A DNA stretch of 64,000 nucleotides, taken from the NCBI GenBank assembly GCA_029862185.1, contig JAOTXX010000002.1, forward strand, positions 1 through 64,000. The letters run 5' to 3'. Source of the stretch: Myxococcales bacterium (GTDB taxonomy: Bacteria; Myxococcota_A; Polyangia; Polyangiales; Houyiibacteriaceae). Shown here piece by piece: positions 17,447-25,124 of the stretch (position 1 is the stretch's first letter; every line of letters begins with the position of its first letter). The position numbers were made by a program, and so were the translations under genes. The notes under the pieces were generated by a model, which saw only the letters and a program-made list of their open reading frames with translations, searched no databases and was not told where the DNA came from.

Positions 17447-17964
17447 GCACCCTGGTCGCGGAGGCATCCGAGTGCGATCTCGGTGCGTGTGACCGAGGCG
17501 GCGCTTTGCGGACCGCGACTCAGCATGCAGAGGTGCCGCGCCTCCGATTGCACGAGAACGCCTTGCGCATGGCCCGATTGCATCAACTCCTGCGCGATGT
17601 CGCGCACGAGGTCTTCCTGAATCTGGAAACGGCGCGCGTAGGCGTCGACCAGCCGAGGCAGCTTGCCGAGCCCCAGAATGCGATCCCCAGGCACGTAGCG
17701 GATGCTGACATGTCCATAGAACGGAAGGAAGTGGTGGGCGCAGATCGAATAGAACGCGATGTCCTGGACCTCTACAGCGCTTCGGGGCTCGTCCGACCCG
17801 ACCAACCGTGTCGTTTTCAAAATCGTCGACGGGTCGAGCACGTAGCCGCTTAGCAGCTCCTTGTAGCAACGCGCGATGCGATCCTCCGCGTCGGGGCTGT
17901 CGAACCAGCCCAAAGCCCGCGGGTCGTCGGTGATGTGTTCGGTCAGCCAGTCTGTGAGTTTCAA
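17443..17964 (-). CDS. folE: GTP cyclohydrolase I
   Basis: A 173-residue FolE-type enzyme that converts GTP to 7,8-dihydroneopterin triphosphate, the first step of folate or tetrahydrobiopterin synthesis. Zinc ligands are Cys75, His78 (SICAHHFLP) and Cys146 (ARHLCMLSRG); catalytic His77 and His144 and the guanine-binding Glu117 (QIQEDLV) are present. It is shorter than E. coli FolE because the N-terminal helical extension is reduced, and the usual CEHH reads CAHH. It overlaps the carF-like gene (stop/start at 17961-17964) and the cytochrome gene. Being inside this operon instead of a folate cluster suggests a pterin cofactor for a nearby enzyme; that is inference. Confidence 0.88.
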   Translation of the reverse strand: MKLTDWLTEHITDDPRALGWFDSPDAEDRIARCYKELLSGYVLDPSTILKTTRLVGSDEPRSAVEVQDIAFYSICAHHFLPFYGHVSIRYVPGDRILGLGKLPRLVDAYARRFQIQEDLVRDIAQELMQSGHAQGVLVQSEARHLCMLSRGPQSAASVTRTEIALGCLRDQGA

Positions 17965-18605
17965 GGCGTTCTCCTAAGCGAGCGTTCGAGCCAAGACCAA
18001 AGTCCGATGCGATCCAAGAGCGGGTTCATCCAGCCCGTGCTGATGCAATACCCCGAATCGTGGGGTGCCCGATGATGGCACGCATGCTCGTCCGGGCGCA
18101 AAGCGAGACCCGCACGCTGAAGAAATCGCGCCAGCCTCGGAGCGCGCGACATGTGCGCCCATTTGTGAACCTGATTGGACCACGACCCGACGGCGGCCAT
18201 CGTCCAAACGACGGCCACGGCAGCGGCGCCGAGCCCGGACTGAACGCTCGGCGCCAACAAGGCCAGCACCGCCAAGGCAAGCGCGGAGAAAAAGCAAGGC
18301 TCACCGTTCGTCTCGACCCAGTCGTGCTCGACCATCTGCCTCGGATCGACGTGATGCTCTCGAAACGCACGGATGAGGAGCGGGCCGAGGACCGGTGTGG
18401 CGGCGTCTCCGAACCGGTCGCAAGCCCAGTGCACGACTCCGCTCAGCACGTCGATCGTGGCCACGCCGAGGGGGAGGGCGATCAGCACGGCCAGCCACCA
18501 GCCATCGGTCACGAAGCGAGCGAGGTTCGAGCCCACCCACACCGTCAGGATGATCGAAGCCAGAATCGATGCGGCCAAGACCGCGCGCCGTGTTCGGTGC
18601 ACCAT
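17961..18605 (-). CDS. carF: CarF/PEDS1 (TMEM189/Kua) family plasmanylethanolamine desaturase
   Basis: The 214-residue membrane protein has the histidine set of the CarF/TMEM189 family: GVVHW (His59), FREHHVDP (His84, His85), EHDW (His94), NQVHKWAH (His147, His151) and HACHHRAPHDSGYC (His174, His177, His178, His182). CarF from Myxococcus xanthus and human PEDS1 introduce the vinyl-ether bond that turns plasmanyl lipids into plasmalogens, using a di-iron site and oxygen. In Myxococcus it is needed for singlet-oxygen signalling that switches on carotenoid genes. Two or three hydrophobic segments fit an inner-membrane location. It is the first gene of the seven-gene operon; no ether-lipid synthesis gene is in the window. 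Confidence 0.9.
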   Translation of the reverse strand: MVHRTRRAVLAASILASIILTVWVGSNLARFVTDGWWLAVLIALPLGVATIDVLSGVVHWACDRFGDAATPVLGPLLIRAFREHHVDPRQMVEHDWVETNGEPCFFSALALAVLALLAPSVQSGLGAAAVAVVWTMAAVGSWSNQVHKWAHMSRAPRLARFLQRAGLALRPDEHACHHRAPHDSGYCISTGWMNPLLDRIGLWSWLERSLRRTP

Positions 18606-18649
18606 GCGTGGTGGAACTCTAGAGTCGCTCCTGCTCGAACGCCATGAGG

Positions 18650-19055
18650 CTATTCGTTCCTGCGGGTCGCAGTCGTGCGCCAGGCTGGGTCACCTCTTTT
18701 CACGGATTCGCGCTCGATGAGTCTGCGTTTTCTGTCGAGCCCCCATCGGTAGCCGCTCAGGCCGCCATCCGCACGAACCACGCGGTGGCAGGGAATGATC
18801 ACCGCGACCGGATTGGCCGCACAGGCCCGGGCGACGGCCCTCGCGGACTTGGGCCGTCCAATGCGCGCAGCGATCTCCCCATACGAGGCGGTTTATCCGG
18901 CCGGTATCTCGCGGAGGCTCCGCCAAACGAGCTCTTGAAAGGCCGTGCCGCGCACATCGAGCTTGCAGATCCTCGGTAAGCGACTCTCGAGAGGCAGCAA
19001 ACAGGACCGCGCAGATACCCCTGTCGGTTGCCGCAACCGCGACGAGGCCGAGCGC
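18650..19055 (-). pseudogene. ogt: Methylated-DNA-protein cysteine methyltransferase remnant (ogt/ada C-terminal type)
   Basis: This fills the 530 bp gap between carF and sdhC. Reading the minus strand, one frame gives ALGLVAVAATDRGICAVLFA and LTEDLQAR, the N-terminal part of Ogt. The match then jumps frame to LDVRGTAFQELVWRSLREI, with tens of residues missing, and after IPAG meets an in-frame TAA (18893-18895) where a Lys or Glu codon is usual. It continues TASYGEIAARIGRP and AVIIPCHRVVRADGGLSGY to a stop at 18650. The acceptor-Cys motif PCHRV is intact, but the deletion, frameshift and nonsense codon make the gene non-functional. None of this is recovered by the ORF track. Confidence 0.85.
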
Positions 19056-19135
19056 CTAACGGTTCGCCGCATGAAGCGCTTTCCCGCGGAAAACCTTGTT
19101 CAGCGCTCCGCGGTTTCGGTATAGTCCGCCGAATC

Positions 19136-19966
19136 ATGCCGGCTCGACAACTCACCGTCCTCGGCGGACATCCCAGAGGCCCCGCTGCGACGATCCGAAA
19201 AGATAGCTGGTGGGTTTCGCCCATGGCTACGTTGACCGTGCTCACGGCCTTTTCGATCTACGTGACCTGGGCCGCATTCCAGGGCGAGAACTACTACGCC
19301 AATCCCTACCTCAGCCCACTCTATTCGCCCGTCCTTTATACCGATCCGTCCGTGCCGGGTGCCGCCCCACTCGCCCACTCCTGGTTGGGGGCATGGCCCG
19401 CCTGGTGGCCGAGCTTCCTGCCGGCATCGCCTGCGCTCCTCATCCTCTTCTTTCCAGGGGTCTTCCGATTCACCTGTTACTACTACCGCAAGGCGTACTA
19501 CCGCGCGTTCACCGGGTCGCCGCCTGCATGCGCCGTAAATCCGGTCACGAGTCGCAGGTACCGGGGTGAAACCGCCTGGCTCATTTTCCAGAACCTCCAT
19601 CGCTACGCGCTCTACTTCGCCGTGGCGTACATCTTCATCCTTTATTACGACGCGTTCATTTCGCTGTTCCGAAATGGAGAGTTTGGCATCGGTGTTGGCA
19701 GCGTCGTGCTGTTCCTGAACGCGACGTTTCTCGGCGGTTACACCTTTGGCTGCCATGCGCTCCGGCACCTGGTCGGGGGCGGGATGGATTGCCTGTCCTG
19801 CGGCGAACAAACGGTTCGCTACGGCGCGTGGAAAAAGGTGAGCTGGCTCAACGCACGGCATCCCAATTTCGCCTGGATCAGCCTCTGCTGGGTCGGGTTC
19901 ACCGACGTCTACGTCCGGCTGGTCTCGATGGGCGTGATCACCGACCTCAATACTTGGACGAACTAG
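19136..19966 (+). CDS. sdhC: Succinate dehydrogenase membrane anchor, Sdh1-type
   Basis: A 276-residue membrane anchor with about five hydrophobic segments, resembling the single large anchor subunit of mycobacterial Sdh1-type succinate dehydrogenases. Features are GENYYANPYLSPLYSP near the N-terminus, FRFTCYYYRKAYYRAF, an NLHRYALYF helix and GGYTFGCHALRHLVGG, whose histidines are candidates for haem b ligands. The ORF track begins at 19028; the ATG at 19136 is chosen because the extension is pseudogene-derived sequence. It is the first gene of a six-gene operon, 6 bp before sdhA. It should pass electrons from succinate to the quinone pool. Confidence 0.85.
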   Translation: MPARQLTVLGGHPRGPAATIRKDSWWVSPMATLTVLTAFSIYVTWAAFQGENYYANPYLSPLYSPVLYTDPSVPGAAPLAHSWLGAWPAWWPSFLPASPALLILFFPGVFRFTCYYYRKAYYRAFTGSPPACAVNPVTSRRYRGETAWLIFQNLHRYALYFAVAYIFILYYDAFISLFRNGEFGIGVGSVVLFLNATFLGGYTFGCHALRHLVGGGMDCLSCGEQTVRYGAWKKVSWLNARHPNFAWISLCWVGFTDVYVRLVSMGVITDLNTWTN

Positions 19967-19972
19967 CGATCG

Positions 19973-21802
19973 ATGAACGTAGGCGAGATCCAAACCTTCG
20001 AACACGACGTGCTCGTCATCGGCGCCGGCGGTGCCGGGCTCCGTGCTGCCATCGAATGCAGCGCGCGCGGGCTCAACACAGGCGTCATCTCCAAGAGCTT
20101 GCTCGGCAAGGCGCATACCGTCATGGCCGAGGGCGGCATGGCTGCTTCGCTCGGCAACGTCGACCGGCGCGACAATTGGAAAATCCACTTCCGCGATACG
20201 ATGCGAGGCGGGAAATTCTTGAACCAATGGCGCATGGCGGAGCTGCACGCGAAGCAAGCCCCCGAGCGCGTCCGGGAGCTCGAAGAGTGGGGAGCGGTGT
20301 TCGATCGCACCCCCGATGGCTTGATCAGTCAGCGAAACTTCGGCGGCCATCGCTATCCGCGGCTCGCGCACGTCGGCGACCGCACGGGTCTCGAGCTCAT
20401 CCGTACGCTTCAGGACCATGGGGTCCACCAGGGCATCCACTTCCACATGGAGTGCACCGCGCTTCGACTCCTCCTCGACTCGGGCCGAATTGCGGGCGTG
20501 GCTGGCTATTGGCGTGACACGGGTCGATTCGTGCTGTTTCGTACGCCCTCCGTGATCATGGCGACGGGTGGCGGCGGCAAGGCCTGGAACGTCACGAGCA
20601 ATTCTTGGGAGTACACCGGTGACGGAGCGGCCCTTGCGTACGAAGCAGGCGCGGAGCTCATGGACCTCGAGTTCACCCAGTTCCATCCAACCGGCATGGT
20701 GTGGCCGCCTTCGGTTCGCGGCACCTTGGTCACCGAAGGGGTTCGCGGGGACGGCGGGATCTTGCTCAACAACAAGGGCGAGCGTTTCATGTTCAACTAC
20801 ATCCCGAAGCGCTTCGCTTCGGAGACGGCGGACACGATTCTCGAAGCCGACAAATGGCCCGACGACCCAAGCGCGCGCCGCCCGCCCGAGCTTCTGACGC
20901 GCGATGTGGTCGCGCGGGCGATCCGAGCCGAGGTGCAGGCCGGTCGTGGCTCACCCCATGGCGGCGCGTTCCTCGACATCGCATCGCGCCGGCCCGCCGA
21001 TGCGATCAGGCGAAAGCTTCCGTCGATGTATCATCAGTTCAAGGAGCTCGCGGAAGTCGACATCACAACGACGCCGATGGAAGTGGGCCCGACGCTACAT
21101 TACTTCATGGGCGGGATTCGCGTCGATGCAGACTCGCAGCAGACCAACGTGCCGGGCTTGTTCGCCTGCGGAGAGTGTGCGGCGGGGCTGCACGGGGCAA
21201 ACCGTCTAGGTGGCAACTCACTCTCCGATCTCATCGTCTTTGGTCGGCTCGCCGGCATCGGCGTCGCCGCGTATCTCTCCGAGCAGGGCACGACCCCACG
21301 CGCCGACGACGAGCAAATCACTGCGGCGTTCCGTGAGGCGACCAGCATCTTGAACCGGGAATCGGGCGAGAATCCTTACCTCATGCACGAGGCGATCCAG
21401 GAGGTGATGAGCAGCAACGTGGGTATCGTCAGGACGGGAGAAGAGCTGCAAACCGCGGTCGAGCAGCTCGAAGCCTTGAAGGCCCGTGCAAAGAACCTCA
21501 AAGCGCCCGGAACCAGCCAGTACAACCCAGGCTGGCACGAGGCGCTATCGGTGAAGTCACTCCTGGTCGTCGGCGAGGCGGTTGCGCGGGCCGCGTACAT
21601 TCGCGAGGAAAGCCGGGGCGCACACACGCGACTCGACTTCGAGGGTGAGCGCGACGAGTGCGCACGCTTCAACGTCGTCACGAAAAAGGGCCCGAGCGGC
21701 GAGATGCAAGTCGCGAAGGTCGAGCGCCCCGATCCACCGAAGGAGCTTGCGGCGATTGCCAACGCGACGCTCGATGATCTCGAAGGAGGCAAAGTCGGAT
21801 GA
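19973..21802 (+). CDS. sdhA: Succinate dehydrogenase flavoprotein subunit
   Basis: The 609-residue flavoprotein shows the N-terminal FAD site VLVIGAGGAGLRAAIE, the segment AHTVMAEGGMAASLGN, whose His is where FAD is covalently linked in the family, and substrate-site residues in HPTGMVWPPSVRG and PHGGAFLDI. HYFMGGIRVD and HGANRLGGNSLSDLIVFGR are the expected C-terminal FAD-contacting motifs. It oxidises succinate to fumarate with SdhB and SdhC. The stop overlaps the sdhB start (ATGA at 21799-21802). Confidence 0.95.
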   Translation: MNVGEIQTFEHDVLVIGAGGAGLRAAIECSARGLNTGVISKSLLGKAHTVMAEGGMAASLGNVDRRDNWKIHFRDTMRGGKFLNQWRMAELHAKQAPERVRELEEWGAVFDRTPDGLISQRNFGGHRYPRLAHVGDRTGLELIRTLQDHGVHQGIHFHMECTALRLLLDSGRIAGVAGYWRDTGRFVLFRTPSVIMATGGGGKAWNVTSNSWEYTGDGAALAYEAGAELMDLEFTQFHPTGMVWPPSVRGTLVTEGVRGDGGILLNNKGERFMFNYIPKRFASETADTILEADKWPDDPSARRPPELLTRDVVARAIRAEVQAGRGSPHGGAFLDIASRRPADAIRRKLPSMYHQFKELAEVDITTTPMEVGPTLHYFMGGIRVDADSQQTNVPGLFACGECAAGLHGANRLGGNSLSDLIVFGRLAGIGVAAYLSEQGTTPRADDEQITAAFREATSILNRESGENPYLMHEAIQEVMSSNVGIVRTGEELQTAVEQLEALKARAKNLKAPGTSQYNPGWHEALSVKSLLVVGEAVARAAYIREESRGAHTRLDFEGERDECARFNVVTKKGPSGEMQVAKVERPDPPKELAAIANATLDDLEGGKVG

Positions 21803-22578
21803 GCCCACGCAAATTCAAGATTTGGCGCGGCGATTCCCGCGGAGGCGAGTTCAACGCATACGACGCGGACGTCGACGAAGGGATGGTCGTCCTCGATGTC
21901 TTGCATCGCATTCAGGCACTCCAAGCCAACGATCTGGCCATCCGGTGGAACTGCAAAGCAGGGAAGTGTGGCTCGTGCAGCATGGAGATCAACGGCCGGC
22001 CCCGGCTCGCCTGCATGACGCGCATGAACAGCTTTGGGCCGGAAGAGGTCATTACGGTGCAGCCTCTCAAGGCCTTCCCAATCATCAAAGACCTCACCTG
22101 CGACGTCTCTTGGAACTACGAACAGAACAAGCGGATTGCACCATTCAGGCCGAAGCCGCGCGGACGAGATGGAGAGCATCGGATGTACCAAGAGGACGTC
22201 GATCGGGTGCAAGAGTTTCGTAAGTGCATCGAGTGCTTTCTCTGCCAAGACGTCTGTCACGTTGTCCGGGACCGCGACCGCAAGGATGCCTTCGTGGGCC
22301 CGAGGTTCATGATTCGTCTCGCCAGCCTGGAGATGCATCCTCTCGATGACGACGATCGCGTTCCCGAGATCAAAAAGGAATACGGCTCGGGGATGTGCAA
22401 CATCACGCGTTGCTGTACAGAAACGTGCCCGGAGCACATCAACATCACCGACAACGGCATCATTCCCCTCAAAGAGCGGGTCGTGGACCGATACTACGAC
22501 CCACTCGCCCGCTTGGCTCGGCTCTTTGCAGGGCGTAAGGTGCGAACAAAGACTCGTTCAGAGGAGCAGTCAGAATGA
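21799..22578 (+). CDS. sdhB: Succinate dehydrogenase iron-sulfur subunit
   Basis: A 259-residue iron-sulfur protein. The [2Fe-2S] site is NCKAGKCGSCSMEING with RLACMT; the cluster-binding C-terminal half has CIECFLCQDVCHVV and CNITRCCTETCPEHI, for the [4Fe-4S] and [3Fe-4S] centres. The ECFLC variant is that of the Sdh1-type enzymes. It wires the flavin to the quinone site in the anchor subunit. It overlaps sdhA and the following TPR-like gene by 4 bp each. Confidence 0.94.
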   Translation: MSPRKFKIWRGDSRGGEFNAYDADVDEGMVVLDVLHRIQALQANDLAIRWNCKAGKCGSCSMEINGRPRLACMTRMNSFGPEEVITVQPLKAFPIIKDLTCDVSWNYEQNKRIAPFRPKPRGRDGEHRMYQEDVDRVQEFRKCIECFLCQDVCHVVRDRDRKDAFVGPRFMIRLASLEMHPLDDDDRVPEIKKEYGSGMCNITRCCTETCPEHINITDNGIIPLKERVVDRYYDPLARLARLFAGRKVRTKTRSEEQSE

Positions 22579-23078
22579 CACATCGTTTTGTGCTCAAGCG
22601 CATTTCCGCGGACGCCATCGCACGCTCCGTCGAGCGAGCCGTCCACTACCGACTGCTCAACGACCCTGAGCAAGCCGAGAGCATTTGCCTCGACATCCTG
22701 GAAGTCGATGATCGCAACGAGCCTGCGCGCATCGCCTTGATCTTGTCGCTCACCGATCAGTTTGGCGGAGGCGGCGGCACGCACGCGGCGCGCCGTGCAA
22801 CTGAGCAGGTTGGCAAGCTCGCCGGAGCGTACGAGCGCGCGTACTACGCCGGCCTCGTGGCGGAGCGTCAGGGCCGCGCTCATCTGTTGCGCGGCGGGAT
22901 GGCGCGCACGTTTGCCTATGAGGGGCTCTACGAGGCCATGGAGCACTACGAGCAGGCGGAGGCGCTCAAGCCGGCCGGAGTGGATGACGCAATCCTGAGG
23001 TGGAACGCGTGCGCCCGGACGATCGAGCGCGAAAGCCTCCAGCCGCGGCGCGACGAGCCTGAGCATCTGCTCGAGTAA
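22575..23078 (+). CDS. Small TPR-like protein coupled to sdhB
   Basis: A 167-residue, helix-rich soluble protein. Segments such as AVHYRLLNDPEQAESICLDI and LYEAMEHYEQAEALKPAG have TPR-like helix pairs, which normally mediate protein-protein contacts. Between them is a glycine run (FGGGGGTHAARR). I do not recognise a named family. The ATG overlaps the sdhB stop (ATGA), and its TAA abuts the GTG start of glgB, so it sits as a bridge between the succinate dehydrogenase and glycogen parts of the operon. A chaperone or assembly role is possible but unproven. Confidence 0.75.
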   Translation: MTHRFVLKRISADAIARSVERAVHYRLLNDPEQAESICLDILEVDDRNEPARIALILSLTDQFGGGGGTHAARRATEQVGKLAGAYERAYYAGLVAERQGRAHLLRGGMARTFAYEGLYEAMEHYEQAEALKPAGVDDAILRWNACARTIERESLQPRRDEPEHLLE

Positions 23079-25124
23079 GTGAGCGTGGACGCCTCCAAGC
23101 CCGAATCGCCGGAGCAGAGAGTCGCGCGCCTCATCGAGCGGGATCCGTTTCTCGAGCGCTACTCCTCCGTCCTTTTGCGCCGCCTGCACCACGTAGAAGC
23201 GACGCGCCTTCGCATCACCGAGGGGCGGGTGGGCCTGCCGGAGCTCGCATCCGGGCACGAGTACTTCGGTTTGCACTTTAGGGATGGTCACTGGGTGCTT
23301 CGCGAGTGGGCGCCCAACGCGGTTTCGATCCACGTGAAGGGGCCATTCTCCGATTGGCGGCCGGATCCGAGGTATGCGCTTTCCCGCGAAGGAGGAGAGG
23401 GCGTCTGGAAGATCGAGCTTCCCGAGGCGATGCTCTCTCACGGGGATCCCTATCGGCTCGAGGTTCGCTGGCCGGGCGGGGGCGGCGACCGGCTGCCCGC
23501 CTGGGCCCGCCGGGTCGTGCGCGATGAGTCGTCGGGCAGCTTCAACGCGCAGGTCTGGCGCCCGTCGAGTCCCTACGTCTGGCGTCATTCGCGGCCCGCT
23601 CGTCCGTCGGCGCCGCTGCTCGTCTACGAAGCCCACGTCGGGATGGCGCAAGCGGAACCGAAAGTCGGCACCTACGAAGAGTTCCGCACCAACGTCCTGC
23701 CGCGAATCCGGGATGCCGGCTACGAGGCGGTGCAGATCATGGCGCTTGCCGAGCATCCTTACTACGCCTCGTTCGGGTATCAGGTGTCGAGCTACTTTGC
23801 GTGTTCGTCGCGCTTTGGAACCCCCGAAGAGCTCAAAGCCCTGGTCGACGACGCGCACGGGATGGGGCTGCGCATCTTCATGGACCTGGTCCATTCGCAC
23901 GCTGGACGAAACGAGGTCGAAGGCATCTCCTCGCAGGACGGCACCCAAAGCCTGTACTTCCACGAAGGCCCGCGCGGCGAGCATCCGGCGTGGAACTCGC
24001 GCTGCTTCGACTACGCCAAGCCTCAGGTCCTCCACTTCTTGCTCTCGAACTGCCGTTTCTGGATGGACGAGTTCCGCATGGACGGCTTTCGATTCGATGG
24101 CGTCACGAGCATGCTCTACCTGGACCACGGCCTTTCGCGCGTTTTTGCAGGCTACGACGACTACTTCGGTCCGAACGTCGACGAGGACGCGCTCGCTTAC
24201 CTGACTCTCGCGAACGAGCTGATCCACGAGCTCTGGCCCGACGCGGTGACCATCGCCGAGGACGTGTCCGGGTATCCGGGGCTGGCCTCGCCTCTCTCCG
24301 ACGGTGGCGCGGGCTTCGACTGCCGCTTCGCCATGGGCGTCGCGGACACCTGGATCGAGCTCACCAAAGACGTGCCCGACGAGAAATGGTCGCTCGCCGA
24401 GCTCTGGCATGAGCTGACCAACCGCCGGCGTGACGAGGGGACCATCAGCTATGCGGAGTCCCACGACCAGGCCTTGGTCGGGGACCAGACCCTCATCTTT
24501 CGCCTCATCGGGCCGCGCATGTACGACAGCATGTCAGTCCATAGCCAGGACCTCTCGGTCGAGCGCGGCATCGCCCTGCACAAGATGATTCGACTCGCCA
24601 CCTTGGCCACGGCGGGGCAGGGCTACCTCAACTTCATGGGCAACGAGTTCGGGCACCCGGAGTGGATCGACTTCCCGCGCGAAGGGAACCAGTGGTCCTA
24701 CGCCTATGCACGGCGGCAGTGGCCGCTCGCTGACGATGAAGAGCTACGCTTTCGCCACCTTGCCGCCTTCGACCACGATTTGATCGCGATGGCCCGCGCA
24801 TACGGCATCCCGGACGGCCGGGACGAATTCCTGCTTCATAGCGACGAAGAAAACAAAATCTTGGCTTGGCTGCGCGGGGAGCTCGTAATTGCCATGAACT
24901 TTCATCCGAGTCGCTCGTTCACCGACTACAGGATTCCCTCGTCGCCGGGCACGTACCGCACGGTCCTCGATACGGACCGGCCCGAGTACGGCGGCTTCAG
25001 TCGACAGGCCGCCGACATTTCCCACCACGCGATGCCCGATCGAATCGAACGGCACTTTCTGAGCTTGTACCTGCCGTCACGAACAGCCTTGGTGCTCGCA
25101 CCGGCGACTCGGACAGATCGGTGA
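23079..25124 (+). CDS. glgB: 1,4-alpha-glucan branching enzyme
   Basis: The 681-residue GH13 enzyme cuts alpha-1,4 chains and rejoins them as alpha-1,6 branches in glycogen. An N-terminal CBM48-like domain (HWVLREWAPNAVSIHVKGPF) precedes the barrel. The four GH13 regions are MDLVHSHAG, GFRFDGVTSM (nucleophile Asp), TIAEDVSGYPG (acid/base Glu) and YAESHDQAL. This pattern is closer to eukaryote-like (GH13_8) branching enzymes than to E. coli GlgB. The GTG start follows directly on the stop of the TPR-like gene; the stop overlaps the amylosucrase start (GTGA). Confidence 0.93.
   Translation: MSVDASKPESPEQRVARLIERDPFLERYSSVLLRRLHHVEATRLRITEGRVGLPELASGHEYFGLHFRDGHWVLREWAPNAVSIHVKGPFSDWRPDPRYALSREGGEGVWKIELPEAMLSHGDPYRLEVRWPGGGGDRLPAWARRVVRDESSGSFNAQVWRPSSPYVWRHSRPARPSAPLLVYEAHVGMAQAEPKVGTYEEFRTNVLPRIRDAGYEAVQIMALAEHPYYASFGYQVSSYFACSSRFGTPEELKALVDDAHGMGLRIFMDLVHSHAGRNEVEGISSQDGTQSLYFHEGPRGEHPAWNSRCFDYAKPQVLHFLLSNCRFWMDEFRMDGFRFDGVTSMLYLDHGLSRVFAGYDDYFGPNVDEDALAYLTLANELIHELWPDAVTIAEDVSGYPGLASPLSDGGAGFDCRFAMGVADTWIELTKDVPDEKWSLAELWHELTNRRRDEGTISYAESHDQALVGDQTLIFRLIGPRMYDSMSVHSQDLSVERGIALHKMIRLATLATAGQGYLNFMGNEFGHPEWIDFPREGNQWSYAYARRQWPLADDEELRFRHLAAFDHDLIAMARAYGIPDGRDEFLLHSDEENKILAWLRGELVIAMNFHPSRSFTDYRIPSSPGTYRTVLDTDRPEYGGFSRQAADISHHAMPDRIERHFLSLYLPSRTALVLAPATRTDR

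Noticed and set aside
16475-17869. 464-codon version of the cytochrome c protein
   Set aside because: The extra N-terminus is antisense-free overlap with folE in another frame and has no homology; the ATGA overlap at 17443-17446 sets the start.
19100-20686. 528-codon minus-strand ORF
   Set aside because: Antisense to sdhC and sdhA, with low-complexity charged translation and no recognisable domain.
21376-22437. 353-codon minus-strand ORF
   Set aside because: Shadow of sdhA/sdhB; no motif.
22494-24464. 656-codon minus-strand ORF
   Set aside because: It is antisense to sdhB, the TPR-like gene and glgB, which have clear family motifs; long shadow ORFs are expected at this GC content.
24866-25120. 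N-terminal 85 codons of the amylosucrase ORF in the track
   Set aside because: They lie inside glgB in another frame; the GTG at 25121 with the GTGA overlap is the natural start.
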